Source: Granulicella pectinivorans (GTDB taxonomy: Bacteria; Acidobacteriota; Terriglobia; Terriglobales; Acidobacteriaceae). From it: a stretch of 64,000 nucleotides of DNA. The notes under the pieces were generated by a model. It was not told the DNA's origin. It ran no database searches and was given only the letters and a program-made list of their open reading frames with translations. Numbering within the stretch: position 1 is the stretch's first letter; each line of letters begins with the position of its first letter. Positions 6,461 through 15,727 of the stretch are shown here, in pieces. Made by a program: the position numbers and the translations under genes. The stretch covers positions 2,728,001 through 2,792,000 of the forward strand of contig NZ_FOZL01000001.1 of NCBI RefSeq assembly GCF_900114625.1, read 5' to 3'.

Positions 6461-9274
6461 ATGACGATTCGTCCGTTCCTTGCCGCGTTGATGGCGGTAT
6501 CGCTGGTTCCCATCGTTTTGGCTGCTCCCCCGGCCGGGAAGCCGCTGAAGCTGCCTGAGATCAAGTTTGAGAAGTACACGCTGCCGAATGGGCTGACCGT
6601 CATTACACATGAAGATCATCGTCTGCCGCTGGTGGCGGTCGACCTCTGGTACCACGTGGGGCCGCTGAACGAGAGGGCTGGCCGGACAGGTTTCGCACAC
6701 CTGTTTGAACACATGATGTTCGAAGGGTCGGAGCATGTGGGGGAGAAGGCGCATATCAAGTTTGTGCAGGGCGCGGGTGCTACGGATGTGAACGGCACGA
6801 CGAGCTTCGACAGGACGAACTACTTCGAGACGCTTCCGGCGAACCAGTTGGAGCTGGGATTGTGGCTGGAGTCGGACCGGATGGGGTTCCTGATGGAGGG
6901 GTTGGACCGCGTGAAGTTGGCGAACCAGCGCGACGTGGTCCGCAATGAGCGGAGGCAGGGCGAGGGGCAGCCGTATGAACTCGCGAACGAGAAGATGTAT
7001 CAGCTTCTGTTCCCGAAGGAGCATCCGTACTACGCGGATGTGATCGGATCGCACGCGGATATTGAAGCGGCGCGGATTGCCGATATTCGCGACTTTCATC
7101 AGCAGTTCTACACGCCGAATAATGCCAGCATCGCGATTGCGGGCGACTTCGATCCGGTGAAGCTGAAGGCTTTGCTGACGAAGTACTTTGGGCCGATTCC
7201 GAAGGGGCCTGCCGTGGCGCCGGTGAATGTAGAGACTCCGGCGATTACGGCCCAGAGGCGCGCCGTGGTAACGGATACGGTGAAGCTGCCGGAGCTGACC
7301 ATTGCGTGGCTGACGCCGGGTGTTTTCCAGCCGGGATCGGATGAGGCGGACGTGGCTATGTTTGCGTTGGGCGGCGCGAAGGCAAGCCGTCTGGACCAGG
7401 CGTTGGTCTACAAGACACAGGTGGCGCAGCGGGTGACGTGCCAGTTGGATGCGGAGAAGCTGGCCGGCATCGCTGAGTGCGACGTGATTGCGAAGCCGGG
7501 CGTGAAGCTTGAGGATCTGGAGGCGACGGTCTGGTCGGAGATTGCGAAGCTGCAGGCGGACGGGCCGACCGAGGAAGAGGTGACGGCGGCGAAGGCGGTA
7601 CACCTTACGCGGAAGATTACCGGGTTACAGCGGCTGGGCGGCTTTGGCGGAGTGGCCGACACGCTGAACCAGTACAACCAGTACACGGGTGATCCGGGGT
7701 ATCTGGTGAAGGATGTCGCGAGTCAGCAGGCGGTGACGGCGTCGGGTGCGAAGGCGGCGGCGGCGAAGTACTTTACGAAGGACTCGGCTGTGGTGGTGTA
7801 CACGGTGGCGGGCAAGAAGGAGTTGAACGACGTGCCGCGCAGCCCGGGGGATACGGATGCGGATGTGAAGATCGTGAATCCGTACAGCGAGGCGTTTGAG
7901 ACGGAGCAGGCGTGGCGGAAGACGCCTCCGGCTCCGGGGCCGGCACTGAGCTTCCACTTGCCGGTGCCGAAGACGTTCACGCTGAAGAATGGGCTGAAGG
8001 TCTACTTCGTCGAGGATAAGAATCTGCCGGTGCTTTCGGCGCAGGTGGAGGTGCGGGCGGGCAGCGAGAACACTCCGTTCGCCAAGGCCGGGCTGGCCAG
8101 CCTGACCGGCGCGACGATGGGCGAGGCGACGACGACGCGCGACCTGACGCAGTTGGCGGAGGCGCAGGAGAAGATCGGCACGCGGATCAACCTTGGCACC
8201 ACGATGGACGGCATGGATGCCGCGCTGACGGTTACGACGAACAACGCGGACCAGGGGTTGGAACTGCTGGCCGATGTGATGCAGCATCCCGCGTTCGCGG
8301 ACAAGGACTTCGACCGTATGCAGAAGCAGCGTTTGGTGGCGATTTCGCAGGTGGCGGATTCGCCACAGGCGATCGCGCAGCGGGTTGGACCCCTGTTGAT
8401 CTACGGCGAGCATCCGTATGGGGCTTCTGCGACGGGCACGCTGGATAGTGTGAAGGCGCTGAGCAAGGCTGACCTGGTGGAGTTCTACAAGCAGCACTAC
8501 GGGCCTGCCGATGCTGCCCTGACGCTGGTTGGCGACGTGAATGAGGCGGAGGCCAAGCGGCTGGCGGAGAAGTACTTCGGCGGCTGGACGGGTACGGCGA
8601 GGGCTGGGGTGAAGCTTGCTCCGGCACCGGCTGCTCCGCAGCGGCACATCGTGATTGTGGACAAGCCGGGGGCTCCGCAGACTGCACTGTTCGCGTTCGG
8701 GCAGGGCGTGCCGATCACGACGCCGGATCTGCAGGCGATCCAGGTGATGAACTACACGCTGGGCGGAAGCTTTGGCAGCCGCATCAATATGAACCTGCGT
8801 GAGGAGCATGGGTACACGTACGGAGCGCAGTCAGCCTACCAGCTTTATGCGCAGGGTGGTGGGTTCCTAGCGGGTGGACTGGTCCGAACGGACATTACCG
8901 GGCCTGCGGCGAAGGAGCTGATGTACGAGATCTCGCGCTTCCCGACGGCTCCTCCGACCGACGCCGAGCTGACGATGGCGAAGGATGCGCGCGTGCATGC
9001 GATTCCGGCGCTCTTCGAGACGACCTCCGCGACGGCTGGGGCTCTTGGGAGCATCTTTCTCTACAACCGTCCGCTGGACTACTACACGACGCTGCCGGAG
9101 AAGTACAGCAAGGTGACGGCGGCCGATGTGATCCGGGTGGCGAAGGAAGATGTGCATCCGATTAACCTCATCATCGTGGCCGTTGGCGACAAGGCGAAGA
9201 TCGAACAGGGACTGAAAGATACGAACCTTGGGCCGATCGAAGTGCGGACGCCTACCGGAGAGCTAGTGAAGTAG
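6461..9274 (+). CDS. Exported M16 zinc metallopeptidase, two-repeat form
   Basis: A 937-residue insulinase/pitrilysin-type peptidase with a signal peptide (about 1-22, ending V-L-A-A-P). The first M16 unit has the inverted zinc motif H80-L-F-E83-H84 with the third ligand E163 in N-E-R-R-Q-G; the second unit (from about residue 495) lacks the motif, as expected for the inactive half that closes the chamber. R/Y substrate-binding elements near the C-terminus (E-E-H-G-Y-T-Y-G) are present. Likely role: degradation of peptides in the periplasm. The ATG at 6461 has GAGG 8 bases upstream; the GTG and TTG just before it have none. It is a single-gene unit followed by a terminator hairpin. Confidence 0.95.
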   Translation: MTIRPFLAALMAVSLVPIVLAAPPAGKPLKLPEIKFEKYTLPNGLTVITHEDHRLPLVAVDLWYHVGPLNERAGRTGFAHLFEHMMFEGSEHVGEKAHIKFVQGAGATDVNGTTSFDRTNYFETLPANQLELGLWLESDRMGFLMEGLDRVKLANQRDVVRNERRQGEGQPYELANEKMYQLLFPKEHPYYADVIGSHADIEAARIADIRDFHQQFYTPNNASIAIAGDFDPVKLKALLTKYFGPIPKGPAVAPVNVETPAITAQRRAVVTDTVKLPELTIAWLTPGVFQPGSDEADVAMFALGGAKASRLDQALVYKTQVAQRVTCQLDAEKLAGIAECDVIAKPGVKLEDLEATVWSEIAKLQADGPTEEEVTAAKAVHLTRKITGLQRLGGFGGVADTLNQYNQYTGDPGYLVKDVASQQAVTASGAKAAAAKYFTKDSAVVVYTVAGKKELNDVPRSPGDTDADVKIVNPYSEAFETEQAWRKTPPAPGPALSFHLPVPKTFTLKNGLKVYFVEDKNLPVLSAQVEVRAGSENTPFAKAGLASLTGATMGEATTTRDLTQLAEAQEKIGTRINLGTTMDGMDAALTVTTNNADQGLELLADVMQHPAFADKDFDRMQKQRLVAISQVADSPQAIAQRVGPLLIYGEHPYGASATGTLDSVKALSKADLVEFYKQHYGPADAALTLVGDVNEAEAKRLAEKYFGGWTGTARAGVKLAPAPAAPQRHIVIVDKPGAPQTALFAFGQGVPITTPDLQAIQVMNYTLGGSFGSRINMNLREEHGYTYGAQSAYQLYAQGGGFLAGGLVRTDITGPAAKELMYEISRFPTAPPTDAELTMAKDARVHAIPALFETTSATAGALGSIFLYNRPLDYYTTLPEKYSKVTAADVIRVAKEDVHPINLIIVAVGDKAKIEQGLKDTNLGPIEVRTPTGELVK

Positions 9275-9297
9275 TTTCGTCTTGTAGAAACGAAAGT

Positions 9298-9326
9298 GCC
9301 CACGGCCTGGCCGTGGGCGCTTTTTT
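9298..9326 (+). terminator. Rho-independent terminator of the M16 gene
   Basis: A perfect 10-bp stem (9298-9307 with 9309-9318) is followed by GC and six T on the plus strand. It lies 24 bases after the M16 stop and between two convergent genes. Confidence 0.85.
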
Positions 9327-9340
9327 GCGTCGTGCACGGG

Positions 9341-11659
9341 TTAGACGGATCTGCCCATCTGGGGATCGGTGAAGCTCGGTTTGCCGGTCTCGATGTGACC
9401 TGCGAGGGTTTGGATGGTGTCTCCGGACTGGATGGTGAGGTCGTACCAGCCATGCTGTTTGCTCAGGTCGAGGACTATGGGGTGGGATGAGCTGTTGAGG
9501 GTTTGGGGCGGGGTGCCGTAGGCGTTGTCGGTGATCCTGAGGTTGGTGCCCTGGAGATGGAGCTCCAGATTGCCATGGGTGGGACGGCACGAGACGGTAA
9601 GCTTCGGGCTGTTGGGGGTGCCCCGGAAGGCGCGGTGAAAGCCGTTGGGGGCGTGGACCTCGATGTCGTAGGCTCCGCCGGGGAACTGCGCAAGGGGGAT
9701 GGATTTCGTTACGCTTGTGCCGGACTGGACGGCGTAGGTGGCGGCTACCATGCCGTCGTGCGTGTTGTAGAGATAGACATTAAAGGGGGCTCCGGCGGCG
9801 TGTGCGCGGAGGATGAGGGTGATGTGGTCCGGGGTGGGGACGGCTTCCGCGTGCAGGTCGTAGGGGATGGCGCAGGCGGGCCGGATGCCGGGCTCCTGCG
9901 GGGGGATATGCGCGGTGGGGTGGGCGATTTCAGCGGGGCTGAGGGAGCGGTAGCCGGTGGGCGTGGGCTTCACCCTGGCTCGCTGGATGGAGGCGACGAA
10001 GGGATCGCGGGCTAGGAACGGGAGGGTGGAGGGAGCGGCGTCGTAGGGGCGGAAGACGGAGGAGAGGTCTCCGCAGAGAGCGCGTCGCCATGGAGAGATG
10101 TTGGTCTCACGGACGGTTTTGTTGTATTTGTGCTGGACGAAGTTTTCGAGGAGCTGAAGGGTGGAGGTGTGGTCGAAGAGCTGCGAGTTGACGAAGCCAC
10201 CCCGCGTCCAGGGCGAGGCGACGATCATGGGGACGCGAAAGCCGAGGCCGATGGGACCGGTGCGGGCATGGGCAGGGTCGACGCCGAGGGCGATCTCGTC
10301 GGCGGCGTGGATGTACTCGGAGCCGGTGTCGATGCCGGATGAGGCACCACCGGTCTCCGGGCGCTTCGGATCGGCGGCGACGTAGGACGGGGCGTGGTCG
10401 AAGTAGCCGTCGTTTTCGTCGTAGGTGAGGATGAAGATGGTCTTGCGCCAGACCTCGGGATTCTTTGTGAGGATGTCCACGATCTCCGACACGTACCAGG
10501 CTCCGTACCAGGGGGCGGAGGGGTGGTCGGAGAAGTTTTCGGGGGCGACGAGCCAGGAGATGGGCGGCAGGTTGCCGGAGTGGACGTCGTCGCGGAAGTT
10601 CTTGAGGACGTCTCCTGCGGGGACGGTGATGTGCTCGGTGGCACCGCCTTCGTTGCAGGAGACGGTCTCCAGGTGCTGATTCTCGGGGTTGCTGGCGAAG
10701 GCGCGTCGATGAAGGTCCTGTGCGGGTGAGGGGAGGTCCGAAAACTTCTCCCGGGTGCGTCGCAACTCGGACTGGAGGTGGGCGATGCGGGCGGCATCCT
10801 TGGGATCGGGCTTCTCGTGAAGGCTGGCCAGTTCGGCCTCGAGCGCGAGCGGGTACTTCGGGTGGAGATGGACGTTGTACTGCGCGAAGAACTCGAGGGG
10901 ATTGTCGGTGAAGTTGGCGAGCCACGACTCTTCTTCGCCGGTCTTGCCGCCCGCGGCGGAGAGGTCGTTCTGGTAGACCTTCCAGGGGATACCGGCCTGT
11001 TGCAGGCGTTCGGGGAAGGTGGTCCAGCTTAGCGTTCCGAAGTCGGCTTCGGAGTTGCGGATGCAGGCAGCGTTGGACTTCGGGTCGCGGATGGTGCCTG
11101 TCCAGAAGACGAGACGATTGGGGGTGGTGCTGGTGGAGGCGCTGCAGTAGTTCTGGTCACAGATCGTGAAGGCGTCGGCGAGCGCGTAGTAGAAGGGCAG
11201 GTCCTGGCGGGTGTAGTGGCCCATGGTGAAGGGTAGGTGGGCGTACTCGCGTTGGGGGCGCTTGGCGTCGAGCCAGCGGTCGTGGTGTCCGTTGTTCCAT
11301 GCGTCGACCTGGCTTTCGCGGCTGTGGGGCAGGGAGCCGGTCCAGGTGGCTTTGGTGTCGTTGATGTCGAGCCGCCAGGGTGCGTAGGTTTCGCCGGCGG
11401 CGTTCGATTGCAGGAAGACGGAGTTGCCGTTGGGCAGGCGCAGGGCGCGCGGATCGTTGAAGCCGCGCACGCCCTGCAGAGTGCCGAAGGTGTGGTCGAA
11501 GGAGCGGTTCTCCTGCATGAGGATGACGATGTGTTCCGCGTCGAGATAGCTGGTGCCGGGCGTGGGCGCGATGGCGAAGGCGCGCTGAATGGACAGGGGT
11601 ATGGCAGCGGCGGAGGAGAGCAGGAGAGACTGCTTGAGAAAATCGCGACGGGAAGACAT
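9341..11659 (-). CDS. Tat-exported phosphocholine-type phospholipase C
   Basis: A 772-residue bacterial phospholipase C of the PlcN/AcpA phosphoesterase family. A twin-arginine signal (S-S-R-R-D-F-L-K, residues 2-9) precedes the catalytic domain, which opens with the metal motif M-Q-E-N-R-S-F-D-H near residue 50 and carries Y-D-E-N-D-G-Y-F-D-H near 415. After about residue 590 there are two short beta domains of the DUF756 type that end these enzymes. Family members hydrolyse phosphatidylcholine or sphingomyelin outside the cytoplasm and can serve in phosphate scavenging or membrane remodelling. The ATG at 11659 starts the Tat peptide. It is downstream of the TonB receptor gene on the same strand but separated from it by a terminator. 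Confidence 0.93.
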   Translation of the reverse strand: MSSRRDFLKQSLLLSSAAAIPLSIQRAFAIAPTPGTSYLDAEHIVILMQENRSFDHTFGTLQGVRGFNDPRALRLPNGNSVFLQSNAAGETYAPWRLDINDTKATWTGSLPHSRESQVDAWNNGHHDRWLDAKRPQREYAHLPFTMGHYTRQDLPFYYALADAFTICDQNYCSASTSTTPNRLVFWTGTIRDPKSNAACIRNSEADFGTLSWTTFPERLQQAGIPWKVYQNDLSAAGGKTGEEESWLANFTDNPLEFFAQYNVHLHPKYPLALEAELASLHEKPDPKDAARIAHLQSELRRTREKFSDLPSPAQDLHRRAFASNPENQHLETVSCNEGGATEHITVPAGDVLKNFRDDVHSGNLPPISWLVAPENFSDHPSAPWYGAWYVSEIVDILTKNPEVWRKTIFILTYDENDGYFDHAPSYVAADPKRPETGGASSGIDTGSEYIHAADEIALGVDPAHARTGPIGLGFRVPMIVASPWTRGGFVNSQLFDHTSTLQLLENFVQHKYNKTVRETNISPWRRALCGDLSSVFRPYDAAPSTLPFLARDPFVASIQRARVKPTPTGYRSLSPAEIAHPTAHIPPQEPGIRPACAIPYDLHAEAVPTPDHITLILRAHAAGAPFNVYLYNTHDGMVAATYAVQSGTSVTKSIPLAQFPGGAYDIEVHAPNGFHRAFRGTPNSPKLTVSCRPTHGNLELHLQGTNLRITDNAYGTPPQTLNSSSHPIVLDLSKQHGWYDLTIQSGDTIQTLAGHIETGKPSFTDPQMGRSV

Positions 11660-11695
11660 GGGCAACAGTCTACCGGGAGATGGTGATTGGAATGC

Positions 11696-11732
11696 AAAAG
11701 GCCGGCAGCACGCAGGAAGCGCACTGCCGGCC
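11696..11732 (-). terminator. Rho-independent terminator after the first TonB receptor gene
   Basis: A 9-bp perfect stem (11700-11708 with 11724-11732) followed on the minus strand by TTTTGC, 16 bases after the receptor stop codon. Confidence 0.75.
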
Positions 11733-11747
11733 GGGTGGTTGGTTGGT

Positions 11748-14700
11748 TTAGAAGCTGATGCGGCCGCTGAACTGCAGGGTGCGAGTGTTGCCGAAGCTGG
11801 TGATATAGCCGAAGTTGCCCGTGGTGGCGGGGACACCCGGGGTTGCGGAGTTGACGGTGGCGTTGGGATTGGTGGTGAGCTGCGGATGGTTGGGCAGGTT
11901 GAAGGCTTCCACGCGGACCTGGAAGTCGCTCTCGTGGTAGACGTGGAAGGAGCGGAAGACGCTGGCGTTGATGGTGGTGACGCCCGGTCCGCGGAACTGG
12001 TTGCGGTGGGTATTGCCGAAGTGCGGAGCGACGATCTGCGACGGGAGCGCCGTGGCGGGGTTGACGGTGCTGGTGGGCTCGACCGGACTTGCGAAGGAGG
12101 CTGGATCGAACCAGGCCTGGCCGCCGACCGGGCTGCCGGCGAGGCGTGCGTGGCCGCCGAGCTGCTTGTAGGGGGCGATGAGGTCGGCGTACTCGGGCTG
12201 GCCGTTGGAGTTGAGGACGTTGGAGTTGGCGCTGACCGAGAAGGGGGCTCCGCTGACGTGGCTGAGCTGCCCATTCAACTGGAAGCCGCCGAGGATGGCG
12301 CTGGCGATTCCGTGGCTGGCAAGCATCTGTCCCCGGCCGAAGGGCAGGTGATAGATGCTCCAGAACTGGAAGTTGTTGGTGCGGTCGTAGCTGGCTGTGG
12401 CCCGGTTCTGCTGCCAGTAGCCGGGATAGCTGAAGGCAGGACCGGTGCTTCCTGTGCCGGCACCATTTTCGGCGAAGGCGAAGGCATGCGACCAGGTGTA
12501 GACGACGCCGAACTGCGCGAGACGGCCGGCGTTGCGGGTTAGCTGGGCCTGCAGGCCGTTGTAGTTCGAGCTGCCGACCGGGCGGTTCATGGTGATGCCG
12601 GCGGTGTTGTAGCAGGTGGGGCCGGCGGTGACCGTGGTGCAGTGCTGCTGGTTGAGAAGCTGGTTGGCGGCAAAGTTGCAGGGGTTCGAACCCAGCCCAT
12701 GGGTGTAGAACACCGACGATGGGTTGTACTGGCCATTGGCCATGCAGGTGGTGGTGCCATCCGGCAGAGGCGCGGCGTTCAGGGTGTAGTTGGTGAACTG
12801 GCGGACCGACTGGGTGCCGACGTAACCGATATTCATGACGAACTCACGACCGAGATCGTGCTGGACGAAAAGGTTCCAGCTCTCGATGTAGCCGCGATGA
12901 ATGACGGTGGGAATGGTGTTTGTGGTGGTGGTGACGGGCAGCGAGACGAAGCCGCTGGAGATGCTGGGCGTGACCAGCGCAGGGATACCGACCGTGAGCG
13001 GCAGCGGGTTGTTGTTCGAATCGACCGCAATGGTGTTGGTTCCAGTGCCGATGTAGGCGGGGATGAGAACCATGGGGTAGGTGTCGCGGAGGAAGCGCAG
13101 GTTCTCAGGGTCCGTGGTGATGCCGAAGCCGGAACGGACGACGAGTTTGTCGTTGACACGGTAGACGGCTCCGACACGGGGAACGATCTGGCCCCAGCCT
13201 ACATCGACGCCGGTGCTTTTTGCGTTACCGCCGAGGCCGCCGATGATGACGTTGGCACTCTGCGGGAGGTTGGGATCGAGACGGAAGATGCCGGTCTTAT
13301 CGCGGTAGGGAACTGGGTAGTACTCGTACCGGGCACCATAGGAGAGGGTGAGCTTGGGAGTGACATCCCACTGGTCCTGCGCGTAGACCCCGGTCTCGGT
13401 CCAACGGACGGCATTGGGGTTGAAGAGCTGATTGCCCTTGGTGATGGCGGTGCCGATGCCATTGTTGGGCAGACCGAGGAGCATGTCGGCGAGTGCCTCA
13501 TACGCGTTGACGCCGCTGGTGTTGGTGGTCATGCCGCCGAGGAAGGTGAAGGCGCCGCGCGGATTGACGTTGGGTTGGAAGTGGTTGAGATCGAAGTGGT
13601 ACCAGGTGCCGCCGGCCTTCATGGCGTGCTTACCCAGGGTCCAGCTCACGTTTACATCGGCGGTGAACTGGTTGTCGCGGAAGAGGAAGGGATTTGCACC
13701 GTTGGTGTTGCCGAGGCCGGAGAACTGGGAACCGCCGGACGGCGTGAAGGAGGGCTGGCCGACGTAGTTGATTCCGAATCCGTTCGTTCCGGGGATGCCG
13801 AGTTTGTCGGTGCCGTAGTCGCCGGCGGCGATGTCGATGGAGGACTGCGCGCCGGTGACCTGGCGGGTGTATCCGGCGTCGGCGTCGACGAGGAGATGCG
13901 GGGTGATGACGTGGCTCATGCCGAGTCCGACGTTCTGGACGCGTCCTGCCGCGGCCCCGGGCTGGCCACCGTCGAAGGTTCCGCCTCCAGCGGCTCCGAG
14001 CTCCTGGGGGTCGGTGACGGTGAAGGGCTCGATGGAGTAACGACCGAAGATGCTGGTGTTCTCGGTGGGGATGTAGGTGACCTTGGTGTCGTTGGTATTG
14101 CGGTTATAGGCGAGCGTTCCGCTACCGGTATAGTCGTTGTTCAACTGGTTCGCGTAGTTGGGATTGGTGATTGTTGCCGAGATGGGCTGCAGAAGAGCGA
14201 GCATGGTCTTGGCTGCGACGGACTGACGGGAGGCGGGGATGCAGTTGCAGCCGTACTCGGACTGGAAGGTCGGGCGGGATCCGGAGGCGAGATAGGCGCC
14301 GGTGCCGCCGGGCTGAGGATCTGCGAGGAGCGGAAAGCTACCCGCGATGGCGGAGAAGTCGCCGTTGAGCATGGCGACCGTGGGCACGCTCTGGAGCCCG
14401 GTGATCAACTGGCGGCGGGTGGTGCGCTCGAAGGCTTCGAAGAAGAAGAGCTTTTTCTTGCCGGTCAGGATCCTGGGCAGATAGACCGGGCCTCCGACCG
14501 AGAAGCCGAACTGGTTGAAGATGTTCTTGGGAACCTGGCCGGTGTTGGTGGTGTAGGGGCGGGCGTTGGTGTTGAAGAGCTGGTTGTACTCCCACGCACC
14601 GCCGTGGAACTGGCGGGTGCCGGTCTTGATGCTGATGTTAATGGACGCGCCACCCGCGACGCCCTGCTCGGCGTTGAACGAGTTGGTCACGATGTTGACG

Positions 14701-15407
14701 CTTTGGATGGAGTCCGCGGGAGGGACGTAGGCGATCAGGTAAGCCAGCCAGCCGTAGTAGTTGACCGCACCGTCGATGCGGGTCGTGTTCGTGTTGTACG
14801 AGACACCATTCATGTTGACCGACATGGCGCGCGAGGGATTGGAGGCGGTAGAGTTCTGTTCGCCGACGGCCGACGCGCCGGGCAGAAGGGTGTAGAGCGC
14901 CTGATAGTTGCGGCCCTGCGTGGAGGTGATAGGCAACTCCGCGATCTGGGTTTGGGAGATCTCGTGGTTGACCTCCGCGGTCTCGGTTTGGAGCATGGGA
15001 GCAGACGTGCCGACGGAGATCTCCGTGGTGACGGATGCGGCCTGGAGCGTGATATCGATGCGCGACTCGCGGTTGATCTCAATCGCAATATCTCTTTGCA
15101 GGTAGCCGGCGAAGCTGCCGGTTCGGGCCAGCGAGATGGAGTAGCTTCCCGGTAGCAGGTTGCGGACCGTATAGAGGCCCTGCGCGTCGGTGGTTACGGT
15201 CTGCACCGCCGAGGTGCCCTGGTTGGTCAGGACGATGGCGGCATTGGGAATGACTGCTCCGCTGGCGTCGGTGATGGTTCCGGTGACGGAGCCGTAGAGC
15301 GCCTGGGCATGGGCCGTAGAGGCGGAAAAGACGAGGGAAAGGAGAAGCAATGCCAGAGTGGGATAGTATGACCACCCGCTTCGTGCGTTCGTTGGGAATG
15401 GATTCAT
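11748..15407 (-). CDS. TonB-dependent receptor, acidobacterial Oar-like type
   Basis: A 1219-residue outer-membrane protein. A signal peptide ending A-H-A-Q is followed by a carboxypeptidase-regulatory-like beta domain (about residues 33-115, with G-x-V-T-G-T-I-T-D-x-S-G-A-V-I-P), a TonB plug (about 125-240) and a long 22-strand-type barrel ending in aromatic F. Proteins of this architecture in Acidobacteriota import oligosaccharides without a SusD partner. The neighbouring ExuT-like transporter, mannonate dehydratase and ROK regulator suggest uronate-containing oligosaccharides as substrate; that is inference. ATG 15407 has GGAGAG upstream; the TTG 15 bases earlier is a less likely start. 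A ROK-type operator lies about 200 bases upstream. Confidence 0.93.
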   Translation of the reverse strand: MNPFPTNARSGWSYYPTLALLLLSLVFSASTAHAQALYGSVTGTITDASGAVIPNAAIVLTNQGTSAVQTVTTDAQGLYTVRNLLPGSYSISLARTGSFAGYLQRDIAIEINRESRIDITLQAASVTTEISVGTSAPMLQTETAEVNHEISQTQIAELPITSTQGRNYQALYTLLPGASAVGEQNSTASNPSRAMSVNMNGVSYNTNTTRIDGAVNYYGWLAYLIAYVPPADSIQSVNIVTNSFNAEQGVAGGASINISIKTGTRQFHGGAWEYNQLFNTNARPYTTNTGQVPKNIFNQFGFSVGGPVYLPRILTGKKKLFFFEAFERTTRRQLITGLQSVPTVAMLNGDFSAIAGSFPLLADPQPGGTGAYLASGSRPTFQSEYGCNCIPASRQSVAAKTMLALLQPISATITNPNYANQLNNDYTGSGTLAYNRNTNDTKVTYIPTENTSIFGRYSIEPFTVTDPQELGAAGGGTFDGGQPGAAAGRVQNVGLGMSHVITPHLLVDADAGYTRQVTGAQSSIDIAAGDYGTDKLGIPGTNGFGINYVGQPSFTPSGGSQFSGLGNTNGANPFLFRDNQFTADVNVSWTLGKHAMKAGGTWYHFDLNHFQPNVNPRGAFTFLGGMTTNTSGVNAYEALADMLLGLPNNGIGTAITKGNQLFNPNAVRWTETGVYAQDQWDVTPKLTLSYGARYEYYPVPYRDKTGIFRLDPNLPQSANVIIGGLGGNAKSTGVDVGWGQIVPRVGAVYRVNDKLVVRSGFGITTDPENLRFLRDTYPMVLIPAYIGTGTNTIAVDSNNNPLPLTVGIPALVTPSISSGFVSLPVTTTTNTIPTVIHRGYIESWNLFVQHDLGREFVMNIGYVGTQSVRQFTNYTLNAAPLPDGTTTCMANGQYNPSSVFYTHGLGSNPCNFAANQLLNQQHCTTVTAGPTCYNTAGITMNRPVGSSNYNGLQAQLTRNAGRLAQFGVVYTWSHAFAFAENGAGTGSTGPAFSYPGYWQQNRATASYDRTNNFQFWSIYHLPFGRGQMLASHGIASAILGGFQLNGQLSHVSGAPFSVSANSNVLNSNGQPEYADLIAPYKQLGGHARLAGSPVGGQAWFDPASFASPVEPTSTVNPATALPSQIVAPHFGNTHRNQFRGPGVTTINASVFRSFHVYHESDFQVRVEAFNLPNHPQLTTNPNATVNSATPGVPATTGNFGYITSFGNTRTLQFSGRISF

Positions 15408-15727
15408 CACTGTTCTCTCCAAGTGGTGTCAGTTGTCAAGGTGGCGTTCAGGACTGCTACATCTGGCAGGTCTATTTGTAATCGTGCCGAACTATAGAGA
15501 TTGTAAAAATCCTTGTCAAGGAAATAAGATCGTCCTGCCGGAAGAATATATTTTGCCGAAAAACGTATATAAGTACGAATAATGGAAGCTAATTTCGTCA
15601 CTCGATCTTATTTATGAGTGCTATTCGAACTAAATAGATTCGAACGTTCCAATACACGAATCTCCGATTTCGACGGTTTGAAACGACGTCGAGTCTTAGC
15701 ACGCAGAAGCACCACAAAAGGAACCAG
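15408..15727. other. Divergent regulatory region, TonB receptor and MFS transporter
   Basis: A 320-bp AT-rich interval between divergent genes. It contains the predicted ROK operator at 15609-15636 and, partly overlapping it, a direct repeat of ATTCGAAC. No coding sequence is supported here. Confidence 0.6.
15609..15636. promoter_or_regulatory. Predicted ROK-repressor operator, copy 1
   Basis: TATTTATG, 14 bases, TAAATA. The outer halves TATTTA and TAAATA are exact inverted repeats. The same arrangement with the same spacer length recurs at 19074 and 21929, in all three intergenic regions around the ROK gene. NagC/Mlc-type ROK repressors bind TTATTT...AAATAA-like sites, which fits. Confidence 0.65.

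Noticed and set aside
6314..7603. Upstream extension of the four-helix membrane protein to 574 codons
   Set aside because: The extension is antisense to the M16 peptidase gene and Arg/His/Leu-rich shadow; the membrane protein starts at 6313.
12642..15155. 837-codon open frame on the plus strand
   Set aside because: Antisense to the TonB receptor gene; repetitive Val/Gly/Asp-rich composition without domains. It arises from the codon bias of the real gene.
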